A DNA stretch of 64,000 nucleotides from G965199725 sp965199725 (GTDB lineage: Bacteria; Pseudomonadota; Gammaproteobacteria; Nitrosococcales; Methylophagaceae): NCBI GenBank assembly GCA_965199725.1, contig OZ241321.1, forward strand, positions 310,001 through 374,000, read 5' to 3'. Made by a program: the position numbers and the translations under genes. Below are positions 45,407-53,882 of the stretch, piece after piece (within the stretch, counting starts at the first letter, position 1; each line of letters begins with the position of its first letter). The notes beneath the pieces were generated by a model. It did not search any database and had not been told where the DNA came from. It saw only the letters and a program-made list of their open reading frames with translations.

Positions 45407-46702
45407 TTATTGGTCTATAAAAAATTGGCTTAATGCCCTATGTAGCATCAGAGTATCCTGACTACCAGCCAACTCACGAATGGAATGCATCGCCAATGTT
45501 GGTACACCAATATCAAGCGCTTTAACGCCTAAATTACTAGCTATAATCGGCCCTACTGTACTACCACAGGCTATATCTGTGCGGTTAACAAAGTCCTGCA
45601 CTGGTATATTTTTAAGCTGACATAACTGCCTGAAATAAGCACTGGTCTCGCTATTAGTAACATAACGCTGATTGAAATTGGTTTTAATGACTGGCCCGCT
45701 ATTTAATCTGGGGCCATGTTCAGCATCATGCCTGTCAGCATAGTTTGGATGCACAGCATGAGCATTATCAACCGAAATTATCATTGAACGTTGGAACATC
45801 TGCTGTTGCTGCTGTGTTGCTAAACAAAGGCGCAACAGCACTGATTGCAAAAATGAACCTTGCGCACCAGATGCTGATACGCTGCCCACTTCTTCATGAT
45901 CATTACATACCAAGAGATTAGGGCGCTTAGAGCCAGTAGTAATTAACGCTTGCATTGCCACATAACAACTAAGTAAATTATCCAGACGGGCGCTGCTGAT
46001 AAAATCACCATGCAACCCAGTTACAGTCGCAGGCTGGCTATCATATAAGCTGATTTCAAAATCAAGCACCTTATCAATAGCCAGTCCTGGATGCTTTGTT
46101 GTTATCTGCTTTTTTAATATAGCGCGAAAATCATAGCTATCACCAGCATCAATATTCAACAAAATAGGAGGTAAATGTTGCTGTGGATTGATTTTCCGAT
46201 TGTTATTAGCATCACGGTCTAGATGAATAGCAAGACTGGGAATGCTGGCAATCGCCCGATTAAAATCTATCAGCACTGAATCAATATGCTGCTTATGATC
46301 AGTATAAGTCACACGGCCAGCCATAGATAAATCACGGTCAAACCAAGGGTTAAGTAAAGCGCCACCATACACTTCCACGCCAAGTTGTAACAGATTATGG
46401 TATTGTTTTACCGGTTGTGGCTTTACTTTAAGGCAAGGGCTATCAGTATGCGCAGCTACCATATGAAAACCACTGGTTGCCAAATCTAATGCTGGTAAAG
46501 TAAAAGCAATAATAGATGATCCATTACGAGTCACATAATAATCACCTGGTGACAATACACCCCATTCATCTTGTTCATTCAACAATTGAAAACCATGCTT
46601 TTCTAGCTTGGCACCCATTACAGAAACTGCATGAAATTGTGTTGGTGATCGATTTAAAAATTGACATAGCGCCTGATTAAGTTGATCGTTATCCATCAGC
46701 AC
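45407..46702 (-). CDS. apeB: M18 family aspartyl aminopeptidase
   Basis: A 431-residue metalloaminopeptidase that removes N-terminal aspartate or glutamate. Family motifs: NRSPTQFHAVS (about residue 18), AHTDSPCLKVKPQP with the first metal ligands (about 83-96), VEVYGGALLNPWFDRDLSMA, CNDHEEVGSVSASGAQGSF (about 263-281) with the catalytic glutamate pair, and AMHSIRELAGSQD near the end. The first codon at 46702 is GTG; ATG two codons later (46696) is an equally good start. Length matches Pseudomonas ApeB. Confidence 0.94.
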   Translation of the reverse strand: MLMDNDQLNQALCQFLNRSPTQFHAVSVMGAKLEKHGFQLLNEQDEWGVLSPGDYYVTRNGSSIIAFTLPALDLATSGFHMVAAHTDSPCLKVKPQPVKQYHNLLQLGVEVYGGALLNPWFDRDLSMAGRVTYTDHKQHIDSVLIDFNRAIASIPSLAIHLDRDANNNRKINPQQHLPPILLNIDAGDSYDFRAILKKQITTKHPGLAIDKVLDFEISLYDSQPATVTGLHGDFISSARLDNLLSCYVAMQALITTGSKRPNLLVCNDHEEVGSVSASGAQGSFLQSVLLRLCLATQQQQQMFQRSMIISVDNAHAVHPNYADRHDAEHGPRLNSGPVIKTNFNQRYVTNSETSAYFRQLCQLKNIPVQDFVNRTDIACGSTVGPIIASNLGVKALDIGVPTLAMHSIRELAGSQDTLMLHRALSQFFIDQ

Positions 46703-46779
46703 AAACCTTGTTTTTGCTTACCAAAGTCATAATAGCGAAAATTAATCATCTGCATTTAATGAATTTATTGCTTAAATTA

Positions 46780-47109
46780 TTATTCTAAATGTACCAAGCT
46801 GTCATGTACAGGGCAACGATCTGCAAGACAAGCCTGCTGATCCATCTTTCTGGTGGCCCAAATAGCACACTGCGCTTGCAGCAATGACCACTGGCTAACT
46901 GAATACCACACTTGGGACGATGGCGCTTTATCCTGCGCCAACTCTCTAATGTCTGACTGGCTTTAAGGGTCAGTTTACTATATTTGACCGTCATCAGATG
47001 ATACGAAGCCAGCTTCTTGCTGATCAGATTGATACAACCAAAAACATACAGTTGACAAACGTAAATCAAACCGACGGGCTAAATCGTCCAGCTTGCAAAA
47101 AACGGCCAT
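46780..47109 (-). pseudogene. degenerate 110-codon gene of unknown family
   Basis: From ATG 47109 to TAA 46780 one phase is maintained. It reads MAVFCKLDDLARRFDLRLST, TVCFWLYQSDQQEAGFVSSD, then TAG and TAA (46980-46975) and another TAA four codons on, then IRELAQDKAPSSQVWYSVSQ and QAQCAIWATRKMDQQACLAD, then RCPVHDSLVHLE. The cysteine- and tryptophan-rich second half with AIWATRKM and RCPVHD looks like real protein sequence. I do not recognise it. Alternative frames over the same DNA are hydrophobic and less convincing. Confidence 0.45.
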
Positions 47110-47223
47110 TTTTAACACACTGCCTTATGTAATCGCTCGGTAAGCGCCCGACTTGGTTTAGCGCTCATTCAAAGCACGTGTTTATCAAAAATAAAAAATG
47201 GCTATGTTTCACAAATATTATAA

Positions 47224-47721
47224 ATGTTTTATCCTGTTCCAATTATGACGCTCTTATCAGACTTGGCAACAATACTCTCACCAATGGTAAAAAACTACCA
47301 CCCTGAATCAGTATTGCTTGTTGGTGATCTGGCAATAAAATTGTATAAAGATCACGCGCATAGTAATACCCATATTATACAGGCGCCTTTCAACATTGAC
47401 CGATTAGCAAATATCACACCTTTAAGTCTTGCTATCGTCAGTGAGCTTATAGAATCAGTCAAAAAATCAGAGGCGACAGAATGGATCGGGTTGCTGCATA
47501 ACCTATATGTGCAGCAGATTATTATGATTACAGATGAAACTAAAACAGTTCAGCAAGGCTGGGAATTAACAGATTATCTTGCTTTAGGCATGAAACAAGT
47601 CGCTACCTGTCAGCCCTATCATTTTTTCAGTTACGCCATCACCTCTTATCAACTTAAAAAAGACTGGTTGAACAGCCGATTTTGGGCTAACCCGGAAAAC
47701 TTTGACAAGTATCGCTGGTAG
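47224..47721 (+). CDS. DUF6231-like hypothetical protein
   Basis: A 165-residue soluble protein. The end, LNSRFWANPENFDKYRW, matches the conserved W-x-NP-(x)-DKYRW tail of a small gammaproteobacterial family (DUF6231, to my recollection). Other features: HPESVLLVGDLAI, reminiscent of a Rossmann-like first strand, TEWIGLLHNLYVQQIIMITD, and the helix LTDYLALGMKQVA. Function unknown. The first 7 residues (MFYPVPI) may not be translated; the ATG at 47245 (MTLLSDLATIL) is the alternative start. It is divergent from the degenerate gene at 46780. Confidence 0.72.
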   Translation: MFYPVPIMTLLSDLATILSPMVKNYHPESVLLVGDLAIKLYKDHAHSNTHIIQAPFNIDRLANITPLSLAIVSELIESVKKSEATEWIGLLHNLYVQQIIMITDETKTVQQGWELTDYLALGMKQVATCQPYHFFSYAITSYQLKKDWLNSRFWANPENFDKYRW

Positions 47722-47947
47722 ATGTACACGATTAACCCTCAATTATAGCAAAAATGTTCGCGTTACATGGAAACTATGTCAAGCAACGGATTTCTAGAAA
47801 GAAGTTGAAATAGTTTTCGCCATTTAAAGAATCAAAAAACAGTATGCTGTGTAATAAAAGTGCTGCTGAATGCCGCTCTAGGTCGGCAAGTGCTAGGCTA
47901 CAGATAAATTATGGCTAAAGACATTATAATATAAAATTAGTAAACTA

Positions 47948-47963
47948 TGGCATGATACTTGCT
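47948..47963 (+). promoter_or_regulatory. sigma54-type (-24/-12) promoter
   Basis: TGGCATGATACTTGCT fits the TGGCAyr-N4-TTGCw consensus, including GG and GC 10 bases apart. It stands 28 bases before a small open frame (47991) and about 210 before the Sel1 gene. No enhancer-binding regulator gene is in the window. Confidence 0.6.
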
Positions 47964-47990
47964 TGCCTAAATTTAGGATATATGTCTATT

Positions 47991-48089
47991 TTTAATTTAA
48001 AAATGAATGTACTCGGGAATGTATTACAGCGAACTTCAAACTTGATGCAGAAAAATAATCGCATATTAACGAAGAAATAATGATGAACT
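47991..48089 (+). CDS. possible 32-residue leader peptide
   Basis: ATG 47991 to TAA, encoding a short basic peptide (MSIFNLKMNVLGNVLQRTSN...). An AGGATAT stretch precedes the ATG at a short distance, and the frame begins just after the expected start of the sigma54 promoter transcript. No family recognised; may be non-coding leader sequence. Confidence 0.25.
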
Positions 48090-48170
48090 ATCTATTGACA
48101 AAGAGACAAAATAAACGTATACATCACTGGCTAACCCTTTTAATAGGTGAAATCATATAGTGGGGGCTAT

Positions 48171-48686
48171 ATGCTAAGATTTATAATTACTTCAGCGCTT
48201 ATAATTAGCGGGCTTAGTATCATACTGCCAGAAGGTTTCATTGATGACTTACTGAAAGGACCTGCGCAAGTAGTCGCTGAAGCCAAGTATGATATGGTCA
48301 ATGTGTATCGTAAAGATGGCAGGATAGACGCAGACCTTCAAAAAGCTACTATGGCGCAGATTCGCGCTGCTGACAAAGGCGATGCTGAATCGCAATACCT
48401 AGTAGGGGTCATGCTCTACAAAGGCCAGGGAATGAACAAAGACTATCCGAAAGCGGCTAAATATATCAAGCTTTCTGCTGATCAGGGCTATGCCAATGCC
48501 CAGGTCGCGCTAGGAATTATGTACTATAAAGGCAAAGGGGTCCCTAAGGACATCGTTTCTGCCTATCAATGGACAAACCTTGCAGCAATGCAAGGAAACG
48601 AAAAAGCAATTAAGAAAAGGGAGGTTATGCTCAAAAAAATGGATACGAAGCAGTTAATTGCAGCACAAAAACTTATAGATCAATAG
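48171..48686 (+). CDS. Sel1-repeat protein with N-terminal membrane anchor
   Basis: A 171-residue protein. A hydrophobic N-terminal segment (MLRFIITSALIISGLSIIL) serves as signal or anchor, and two Sel1-like repeats follow at about residues 70-145 (AESQYLVGVMLYKGQGMNKD, ANAQVALGIMYYKGKGVPKD). The end is EVMLKKMDTKQLIAAQKLID. Sel1 repeats form alpha/alpha solenoids for protein-protein contacts. I start at ATG 48171, preceded by GTGGGGGC; a GTG at 48147 would add eight residues. Upstream is a sigma54-type promoter, so expression may be nitrogen- or stress-responsive, which is inference. Confidence 0.82.
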   Translation: MLRFIITSALIISGLSIILPEGFIDDLLKGPAQVVAEAKYDMVNVYRKDGRIDADLQKATMAQIRAADKGDAESQYLVGVMLYKGQGMNKDYPKAAKYIKLSADQGYANAQVALGIMYYKGKGVPKDIVSAYQWTNLAAMQGNEKAIKKREVMLKKMDTKQLIAAQKLIDQ

Positions 48687-48743
48687 CCACATAAGTAATA
48701 GATTTCCACATAATATATCTTTGGTGCTGACCAACTGACCACC

Positions 48744-49724
48744 TTAACCTACGACAAAATTAAAGCTTTGTACCGCACTGATATGTGTTTTGCCGAGCAC
48801 TATCATTAATAACCTGTCCAGCCCAACTGCTACCCCGGCGCATTCAGGCAAGCCATGATCGTAAGCTGCCAGTAGCTGTCCATCTATTGGCATTTCAACT
48901 TTATGTTGCTGGCGGCGCTTTTGATTATCGCAGGCAAATCGTTGGCGCAATTCACCAGCATTAAGCAATTCATTATAACCGTTAGCCGTTTCAATACCAT
49001 TTATATAAAGCTCAAAACGCTCTGACACTTCATAACCATCGCTGTCAGTAACAATATTGGCCAGTTGCGCCTGCTCTGAAGGGAAGTTATAAACAAATAC
49101 ACCGCTAGCAAGCTTAGCCAGTTGCGGCGCAACCATGTAGCTCATTAGCAACTCGCACCAGTCATTACGACAACTGACAACATTATCAGCCAAACCTGGT
49201 ATCTGCGTTAAGGCACTCCGTCTTAACGCACTATCACTACAGGCTAATACATCTATATTAGCATAGCGCTTAAAAGCATCACGATATGAAATCTGCTGAG
49301 TATTGCTGACATTAAAGATGTCTTTTAAAAATGCAGCAACCTCATCCATAAGCTGGGGCAAGGTAAAGCTTAAACGATACCATTCGAGCATGGTAAATTC
49401 AGGGGTATGATGTCTACCTGATTGATCGTTACGAAATACGCTGGCAAGTTGGTAAATATCCCCTGAATCTGCTGCTAACAAACGTTTCATGGCAAATTCA
49501 GGTGATGTCTGTAAGTAGTAAGTGTACTGCGGATATACGCCTTCTGGGCAGTAACGGGTAGTTAAACTATCCACATAAGGTGTCGTCGGTGCAGCTTGTG
49601 ACAATATTGGCGTATTGACTTCCATCACACCCCGGCTAGCAAAGAATAGGCGGATATCAGCCAAATACTGTGCCCGCTGCTTTAATGTGTGTAAATCTGC
49701 TGTTGGTTGCCAATCAATCGCCAC
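48744..49724 (-). CDS. epmA: EF-P (R)-beta-lysine ligase
   Basis: A 326-residue class II lysyl-tRNA-synthetase paralogue (PoxA/GenX/YjeA) lacking the anticodon-binding domain. It attaches beta-lysine to Lys34 of EF-P. Seen: TPILSQAAPTTPYVDSL, YYLQTSPEFAMKRLLAADSG (about residues 69-88), FRNDQSGRHHTPEFTMLEWY (motif 2, about 98-117) and PECAGVAVGLDRLLMIVLG (motif 3, near the end). Length equals E. coli EpmA (325). It lies 15 bases downstream of efp. Confidence 0.96.
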   Translation of the reverse strand: MAIDWQPTADLHTLKQRAQYLADIRLFFASRGVMEVNTPILSQAAPTTPYVDSLTTRYCPEGVYPQYTYYLQTSPEFAMKRLLAADSGDIYQLASVFRNDQSGRHHTPEFTMLEWYRLSFTLPQLMDEVAAFLKDIFNVSNTQQISYRDAFKRYANIDVLACSDSALRRSALTQIPGLADNVVSCRNDWCELLMSYMVAPQLAKLASGVFVYNFPSEQAQLANIVTDSDGYEVSERFELYINGIETANGYNELLNAGELRQRFACDNQKRRQQHKVEMPIDGQLLAAYDHGLPECAGVAVGLDRLLMIVLGKTHISAVQSFNFVVG

Positions 49725-49739
49725 AGTTTAACCTTAATT

Positions 49740-50309
49740 TCATACCTTCACTCGCTCAACATACTCACCGTTACGAGTATCAATACGCAACAGATCATTG
49801 ATCTCAATAAATAAAGGCACGCGTACTACAACGCCTGTTTCCAAAGTAGCTAACTTACCACCAGTACCTAAAGTATCGCCTTTTAAGCCAGGATCAGTAT
49901 CAACAACAGTTAAATTAACAAAATTAGGTGCGGTGACCGTCAGTGGTGCTCCGTTCCACTGGGTAACTGTGTAGATATACTGTTCTTTAAGCCATTTTTT
50001 ACAATCAGCAACAGCATTGGCATCAGCAGTATGTTGCTCAAAGGTAGCCATGTCCATAAAATACCAAAAATCACCATCAGTATAAGAATAAGCTAACTCT
50101 ACTTCCATCACATCAGCACCTTGTACACTGTCGCCGGACTTGAATGTTCGCTCATTAACAAGGCCTGTCTTTAAGTTACGGAATTTAACTCGATTAAAGG
50201 CCTGACCCTTGCCAGGTTTGACTATCTCGTTGTCTAATATGCTACAAGGATCACCATCCAGCATAAACTTGAGTCCTGATTTGAATTGGTTTGTGGTAAA
50301 ACTTGCCAT
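49740..50309 (-). CDS. efp: elongation factor P
   Basis: A 189-residue translation factor that rescues ribosomes stalled at polyproline. KOW-like N-domain, then two OB domains. The modification site Lys34 is present in VKPGKGQAFNRVKF, and the C-terminus INDLLRIDTRNGEYVERVKV is normal. AGAGGTACGT precedes the ATG. Together with epmA and divergent epmB the beta-lysylation module is complete except for EpmC, which I do not see. Confidence 0.97.
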   Translation of the reverse strand: MASFTTNQFKSGLKFMLDGDPCSILDNEIVKPGKGQAFNRVKFRNLKTGLVNERTFKSGDSVQGADVMEVELAYSYTDGDFWYFMDMATFEQHTADANAVADCKKWLKEQYIYTVTQWNGAPLTVTAPNFVNLTVVDTDPGLKGDTLGTGGKLATLETGVVVRVPLFIEINDLLRIDTRNGEYVERVKV

Positions 50310-50325
50310 ACGTACCTCTTTTAAG

Positions 50326-50361
50326 AGACGATCAACGTCTATTTGTTAATGTAGATCGTCT
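50326..50361. promoter_or_regulatory. inverted repeat between efp and epmB
   Basis: AGACGATC (50326-50333) and GATCGTCT (50354-50361) are exact reverse complements 20 bases apart in the 52-base space between divergent efp and epmB. The right arm touches the epmB ATG. It could be a shared operator or an mRNA hairpin affecting the epmB start, which has no obvious Shine-Dalgarno sequence. Confidence 0.45.
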
Positions 50362-51369
50362 ATGATAAAGCAAACACAACTAACAGTAACCAGAAAAACT
50401 TGGCAAACTGCTCTTGCTAATGCCATTAGCGATCCTGCCGTTTTGCTCGGCCAGTTAGGTCTAGTTGGTAAATTGACTGCTATTGACAGCAAAAAAATCA
50501 GACAATTCCCGCTAAAAGTGCCGCAGCATTATGTTAATAATATGCACTTTGGTGATGCTAACGATCCGCTGTTAAGGCAGGTATTTCCGTTGATTGATGA
50601 AGCGTTTGACACCAATGAATATGTTACCGATCCTGTTGGTGATCATCTGGCAATAATAACGTCAGGGTTACTACAAAAATATAGTGGTCGTGCCTTGTTG
50701 CTCACCACCGGTGCATGCGCTATTCATTGCCGTTACTGTTTTCGTCGTCATTTCCCTTACGGCAATCACAATCCTCTAGGTAAACAATGGCAACAAACTA
50801 TCGCCACACTTAAAAACAATACAACAATTGACGAAATCATTCTCAGCGGTGGTGACCCATTAATGCTAAGTGATACAAAACTTGCTAGACTTGCTGCTGA
50901 TTTGGATGCAATACCTCATCTAAAACGATTGCGTATTCATACCCGGCTGCCTGTGGTGTTGCCCGAACGTATTGATCAATATTTATTGTCATGGCTTAAA
51001 GGAACGCGCTTACAGACTATTATGGTTATACATGCCAACCATGCTAATGAAATTGATGATGAGGTTGCGCTTGGATTATCGCAATTAATGGCAGTTGGTT
51101 GCCAGCTATTAAATCAGGCAGTACTGCTCAAAGGAGTGAATGATAACGTTGATAGCTTATATAATTTGAGCCAACGGTTGAGCGAGATGCAGGTTTTGCC
51201 TTACTACCTGCATTTGCTTGATACTGTCAGTGGTGCAAGCCACTTTAATGTCAATGATGACAAAGCTATAAGACTGATCAATCAGCTACACAAAAGTCTG
51301 CCTGGCTATCTGGTGCCTCGGCTGGTACGTGAACAACAAGGGGAACCCGGTAAAACAATTATTGCTTAA
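50362..51369 (+). CDS. epmB: EF-P lysine 2,3-aminomutase
   Basis: A 335-residue radical-SAM, PLP-dependent aminomutase (YjeK) that makes (R)-beta-lysine for EF-P. The radical-SAM cysteines are in CAIHCRYCFRRHFPYG (about residues 119-134). FPLKVPQHYVNNMHFGDAND, IDEIILSGGDPLMLSD and LRIHTRLPVVLPERID are typical. It is divergent from efp and overlaps the citrate synthase gene tail to tail by four bases. Confidence 0.96.
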   Translation: MIKQTQLTVTRKTWQTALANAISDPAVLLGQLGLVGKLTAIDSKKIRQFPLKVPQHYVNNMHFGDANDPLLRQVFPLIDEAFDTNEYVTDPVGDHLAIITSGLLQKYSGRALLLTTGACAIHCRYCFRRHFPYGNHNPLGKQWQQTIATLKNNTTIDEIILSGGDPLMLSDTKLARLAADLDAIPHLKRLRIHTRLPVVLPERIDQYLLSWLKGTRLQTIMVIHANHANEIDDEVALGLSQLMAVGCQLLNQAVLLKGVNDNVDSLYNLSQRLSEMQVLPYYLHLLDTVSGASHFNVNDDKAIRLINQLHKSLPGYLVPRLVREQQGEPGKTIIA

Positions 51370-52532
51370 TTGCGCTCAGACAACGGAATATAATCGCGTA
51401 GTTTCCTGCCTGTATAGATTTGCGTAGGGCGATAAATACGGTTATCAGCTAACTGCTCCTGCCAATGCGCCAACCAACCAACAGAACGCGCCACTGCAAA
51501 CAGAGTGGTGAATTGATCGGTTGGAATGCCCATTTGGGCGTATAAAATGCCAGAATAAAAATCAACATTAGGGTAGACGCCCTTATGACCAAGCCTGTCT
51601 GCACATACTGCTTCAACGTTCAACGCTGTTTCAAATATCGCATCCAGATGACAGCCACGCTCGTCAATGAGCGCCAATACCAACTTATGTAAAATATTGG
51701 CACGCGGGTCTTTAACCTTATATTCACGATGGCCCATTCCCCAGATAACTTCCTTGTTTGCCAAAGCATGATCAATCCATTTCTCAGCATTATCTGGACT
51801 GCCAATATCTTTTAGCATGGCAACAACACGGGAATTAGCGCCGCCATGCAATGGTCCTGATAATGTACCAATTGCACTTGAAATAACGCTGTATGGCGTA
51901 GCCAATGTTGATCCAGAGACCAAGGCTGAAAATGTTGATGCGCTTAAGGTATGTTCCGCATGTAAAATCAAGCACACATCCATTATATTAGCTAATACTG
52001 GGTCAGGCACGTTGCCAGTAAACATGTATAGTAAATTTTCGGCGATAGATAAATCAGTACGCGGCTCAATGGGATCATTACCATATCTTATATGTTGCCA
52101 CATCGCAGCCAAAGATGGCATGGAGGCAATAATATTCACCGTCATATCGCCAATATAATCCAGACGTTTATCACTATCGGCGTTAGTTAAACACTCGCTA
52201 CCATTATAGAACATGCCTAAACTTGCCACGACCGTTTGTAATATCGCCATTGGGTGTCCTTTTACCGGGCAATGACGGATCATGTCACTAATATAATGAT
52301 AATGGTTGATATGGTAATAACTGTGTAACTGCTTATTAAAATTGTTAAGTGTGCTTTGAGATGGTAATTCACCCTGCAATAACAATAAGCTCGTTTCCTC
52401 AAAGCTACTATTGTTGGCTAACGCATCTATCGGATAGCCACGGTATGACAATAACCCCTGTTCACCATTAACATACGATATGGCTGATTTTGTTGCTGCA
52501 ACACCTTCCAATCCTGGTAAAAAATCACTCAT
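51366..52532 (-). CDS. citrate synthase (short type; possibly 2-methylcitrate synthase)
   Basis: A 388-residue citrate-synthase fold enzyme condensing acetyl-CoA (or propionyl-CoA) with oxaloacetate. Catalytic residues sit in LILHAEHTLSASTF (about 175-188), SGPLHGGANSRVVAML (about 215-230, with the key histidine) and WGMGHREYKVKDPRA (with the second histidine). LEGVAATKSAISYVNGEQGL at the start and the lack of the NADH-binding N-terminal domain of GltA place it with the short Gram-positive/cyanobacterial and PrpC-like enzymes. No prpB or acnD neighbours are present, so a citrate synthase role is more likely. Confidence 0.9.
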   Translation of the reverse strand: MSDFLPGLEGVAATKSAISYVNGEQGLLSYRGYPIDALANNSSFEETSLLLLQGELPSQSTLNNFNKQLHSYYHINHYHYISDMIRHCPVKGHPMAILQTVVASLGMFYNGSECLTNADSDKRLDYIGDMTVNIIASMPSLAAMWQHIRYGNDPIEPRTDLSIAENLLYMFTGNVPDPVLANIMDVCLILHAEHTLSASTFSALVSGSTLATPYSVISSAIGTLSGPLHGGANSRVVAMLKDIGSPDNAEKWIDHALANKEVIWGMGHREYKVKDPRANILHKLVLALIDERGCHLDAIFETALNVEAVCADRLGHKGVYPNVDFYSGILYAQMGIPTDQFTTLFAVARSVGWLAHWQEQLADNRIYRPTQIYTGRKLRDYIPLSERN

Positions 52533-52599
52533 TACATTCTCGCATGTTCATGTTTAATAACGACCAAAGCAAAACATTCTCAAGCATACATGCAGCACC

Positions 52600-53871
52600 T
52601 TAATTCAGTGTGTCTGCCCAAATATTTTGCGCCCAACCCAAAGCGTAGTCACCCTCAAGGGATGTCGCTGATGTCGATACACCCCCACCGGGCATAGGTA
52701 ACATTGATTTACTCTGTATATTATAACGGTATACCGTTGCCACATGGCCTGCCCGCTTGTTATCAACAAAACTGTAGCAAGTATTATTAAAAACAGGTTG
52801 TACTTCAGGTGCGTTGCCAGTTAATAATGACACCACCGCTAACGCACACACTTTCGCCTGTGCATTGGCAATGTGCGCTGATTTGGGCAATTTTGCATAA
52901 ACAGCATCACCAATGATATGCACATTTTGCTTATCTGTTGACTCATAGGTAAGAAAATTGACGGCACACCAACGATTATCAATATTAACTACGCCAGCAA
53001 GATCGGCAACTGTACCAGACCGTTGCACAGGAATCACATTAAGCACATCTGCTGAAAATGTATCAAATTCTGTATCTACACATAATGTTTTAATATCAAT
53101 ATCTTCAATGGTGCTGTTTGGTATGTATTCAATAATGCCCGGGTAGTCTGCCTGCCATGATGAAGTGAACAGGCTCTTTTTTGATACTACATCAGCATTA
53201 GCATCAAGAACCAATAACTTAGCACGTGGATTATTATGTTTAAGATAAAAGGCCATTTGACATGCGCGCTCGTAAGGCCCGGGAGGGCAACGATAAGGCG
53301 CGGTTGGTACTGTCATTATTATCGTGCCACCTTGCTTCATCGCTCTTAAGTGTTTTGTCAACATCATGGTTTGCAGCCCTGACTTCCATGCATGTGGCAC
53401 TTTCTGTTGCGCTTCATGATAAGCTATCATTGGCAAATCATCGTAGATAAAATCAATGCCTGGAGCAATAATTAAACGATGATAATCAAGACTGACATCA
53501 TCATGCAAGGTCACTTTCTGTCTATCTGTATCAATAGCGACAACCTCTGCCTTTACAACAGTTATCCCATATTGATACGTTAATGCGCTGTAATCATGCG
53601 TAAGCTGTTGTAAGGTTCTGCCACCACTAAACAATAAATTACTTTGCGGACATGATACAAAATGAGCATTACGTTCAATCATGATGACATCAATATCAGT
53701 ACCCCATATTTTAATATATTTTGCTGCTGTCGCCCCTGAAAATCCACCGCCAATAACAATAACGCGCGGCTTTGCTTTACGCTTTTCTTTTGTTTTTGCC
53801 ACTTGTGAAAGCGTGACTATGGCGCCAACAGCCACTACCGATTTGATAAATTTTCTGCGTTTCAATGGCAT
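52600..53871 (-). CDS. sulfide dehydrogenase flavoprotein subunit (FccB-like)
   Basis: A 423-residue flavoprotein of the flavocytochrome-c sulfide dehydrogenase family. It has a twin-arginine-type signal (PLKRRKFIKSVVAVGA), FAD motif VIVIGGGFSGATAAKYIK (about residues 37-54), VSCPQSNLLFSGGRTL, RCPPGPYERACQMAFYLK with one redox cysteine (about 190), and NNTCYSFVD with the second (about 362). In characterised enzymes these cysteines form the disulfide that attacks sulfide. The c-type cytochrome partner FccA is not adjacent on either side; the neighbours are lipA and citrate synthase. It would act in the periplasm. Confidence 0.88.
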   Translation of the reverse strand: MPLKRRKFIKSVVAVGAIVTLSQVAKTKEKRKAKPRVIVIGGGFSGATAAKYIKIWGTDIDVIMIERNAHFVSCPQSNLLFSGGRTLQQLTHDYSALTYQYGITVVKAEVVAIDTDRQKVTLHDDVSLDYHRLIIAPGIDFIYDDLPMIAYHEAQQKVPHAWKSGLQTMMLTKHLRAMKQGGTIIMTVPTAPYRCPPGPYERACQMAFYLKHNNPRAKLLVLDANADVVSKKSLFTSSWQADYPGIIEYIPNSTIEDIDIKTLCVDTEFDTFSADVLNVIPVQRSGTVADLAGVVNIDNRWCAVNFLTYESTDKQNVHIIGDAVYAKLPKSAHIANAQAKVCALAVVSLLTGNAPEVQPVFNNTCYSFVDNKRAGHVATVYRYNIQSKSMLPMPGGGVSTSATSLEGDYALGWAQNIWADTLN

Positions 53872-53882
53872 AAAATACCGCC

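Noticed and set aside
46785..47069. 94-residue hydrophobic minus-strand frame (MIYVCQLYVFG...)
   Set aside because: A different phase of the same DNA gives a more protein-like sequence starting at 47109; this frame looks like its shadow.
47887..47912. TGCCG...CGGCA hairpin as a terminator after the DUF6231 gene
   Set aside because: Five-pair stem with no following T-run and 160 bases past the stop codon.
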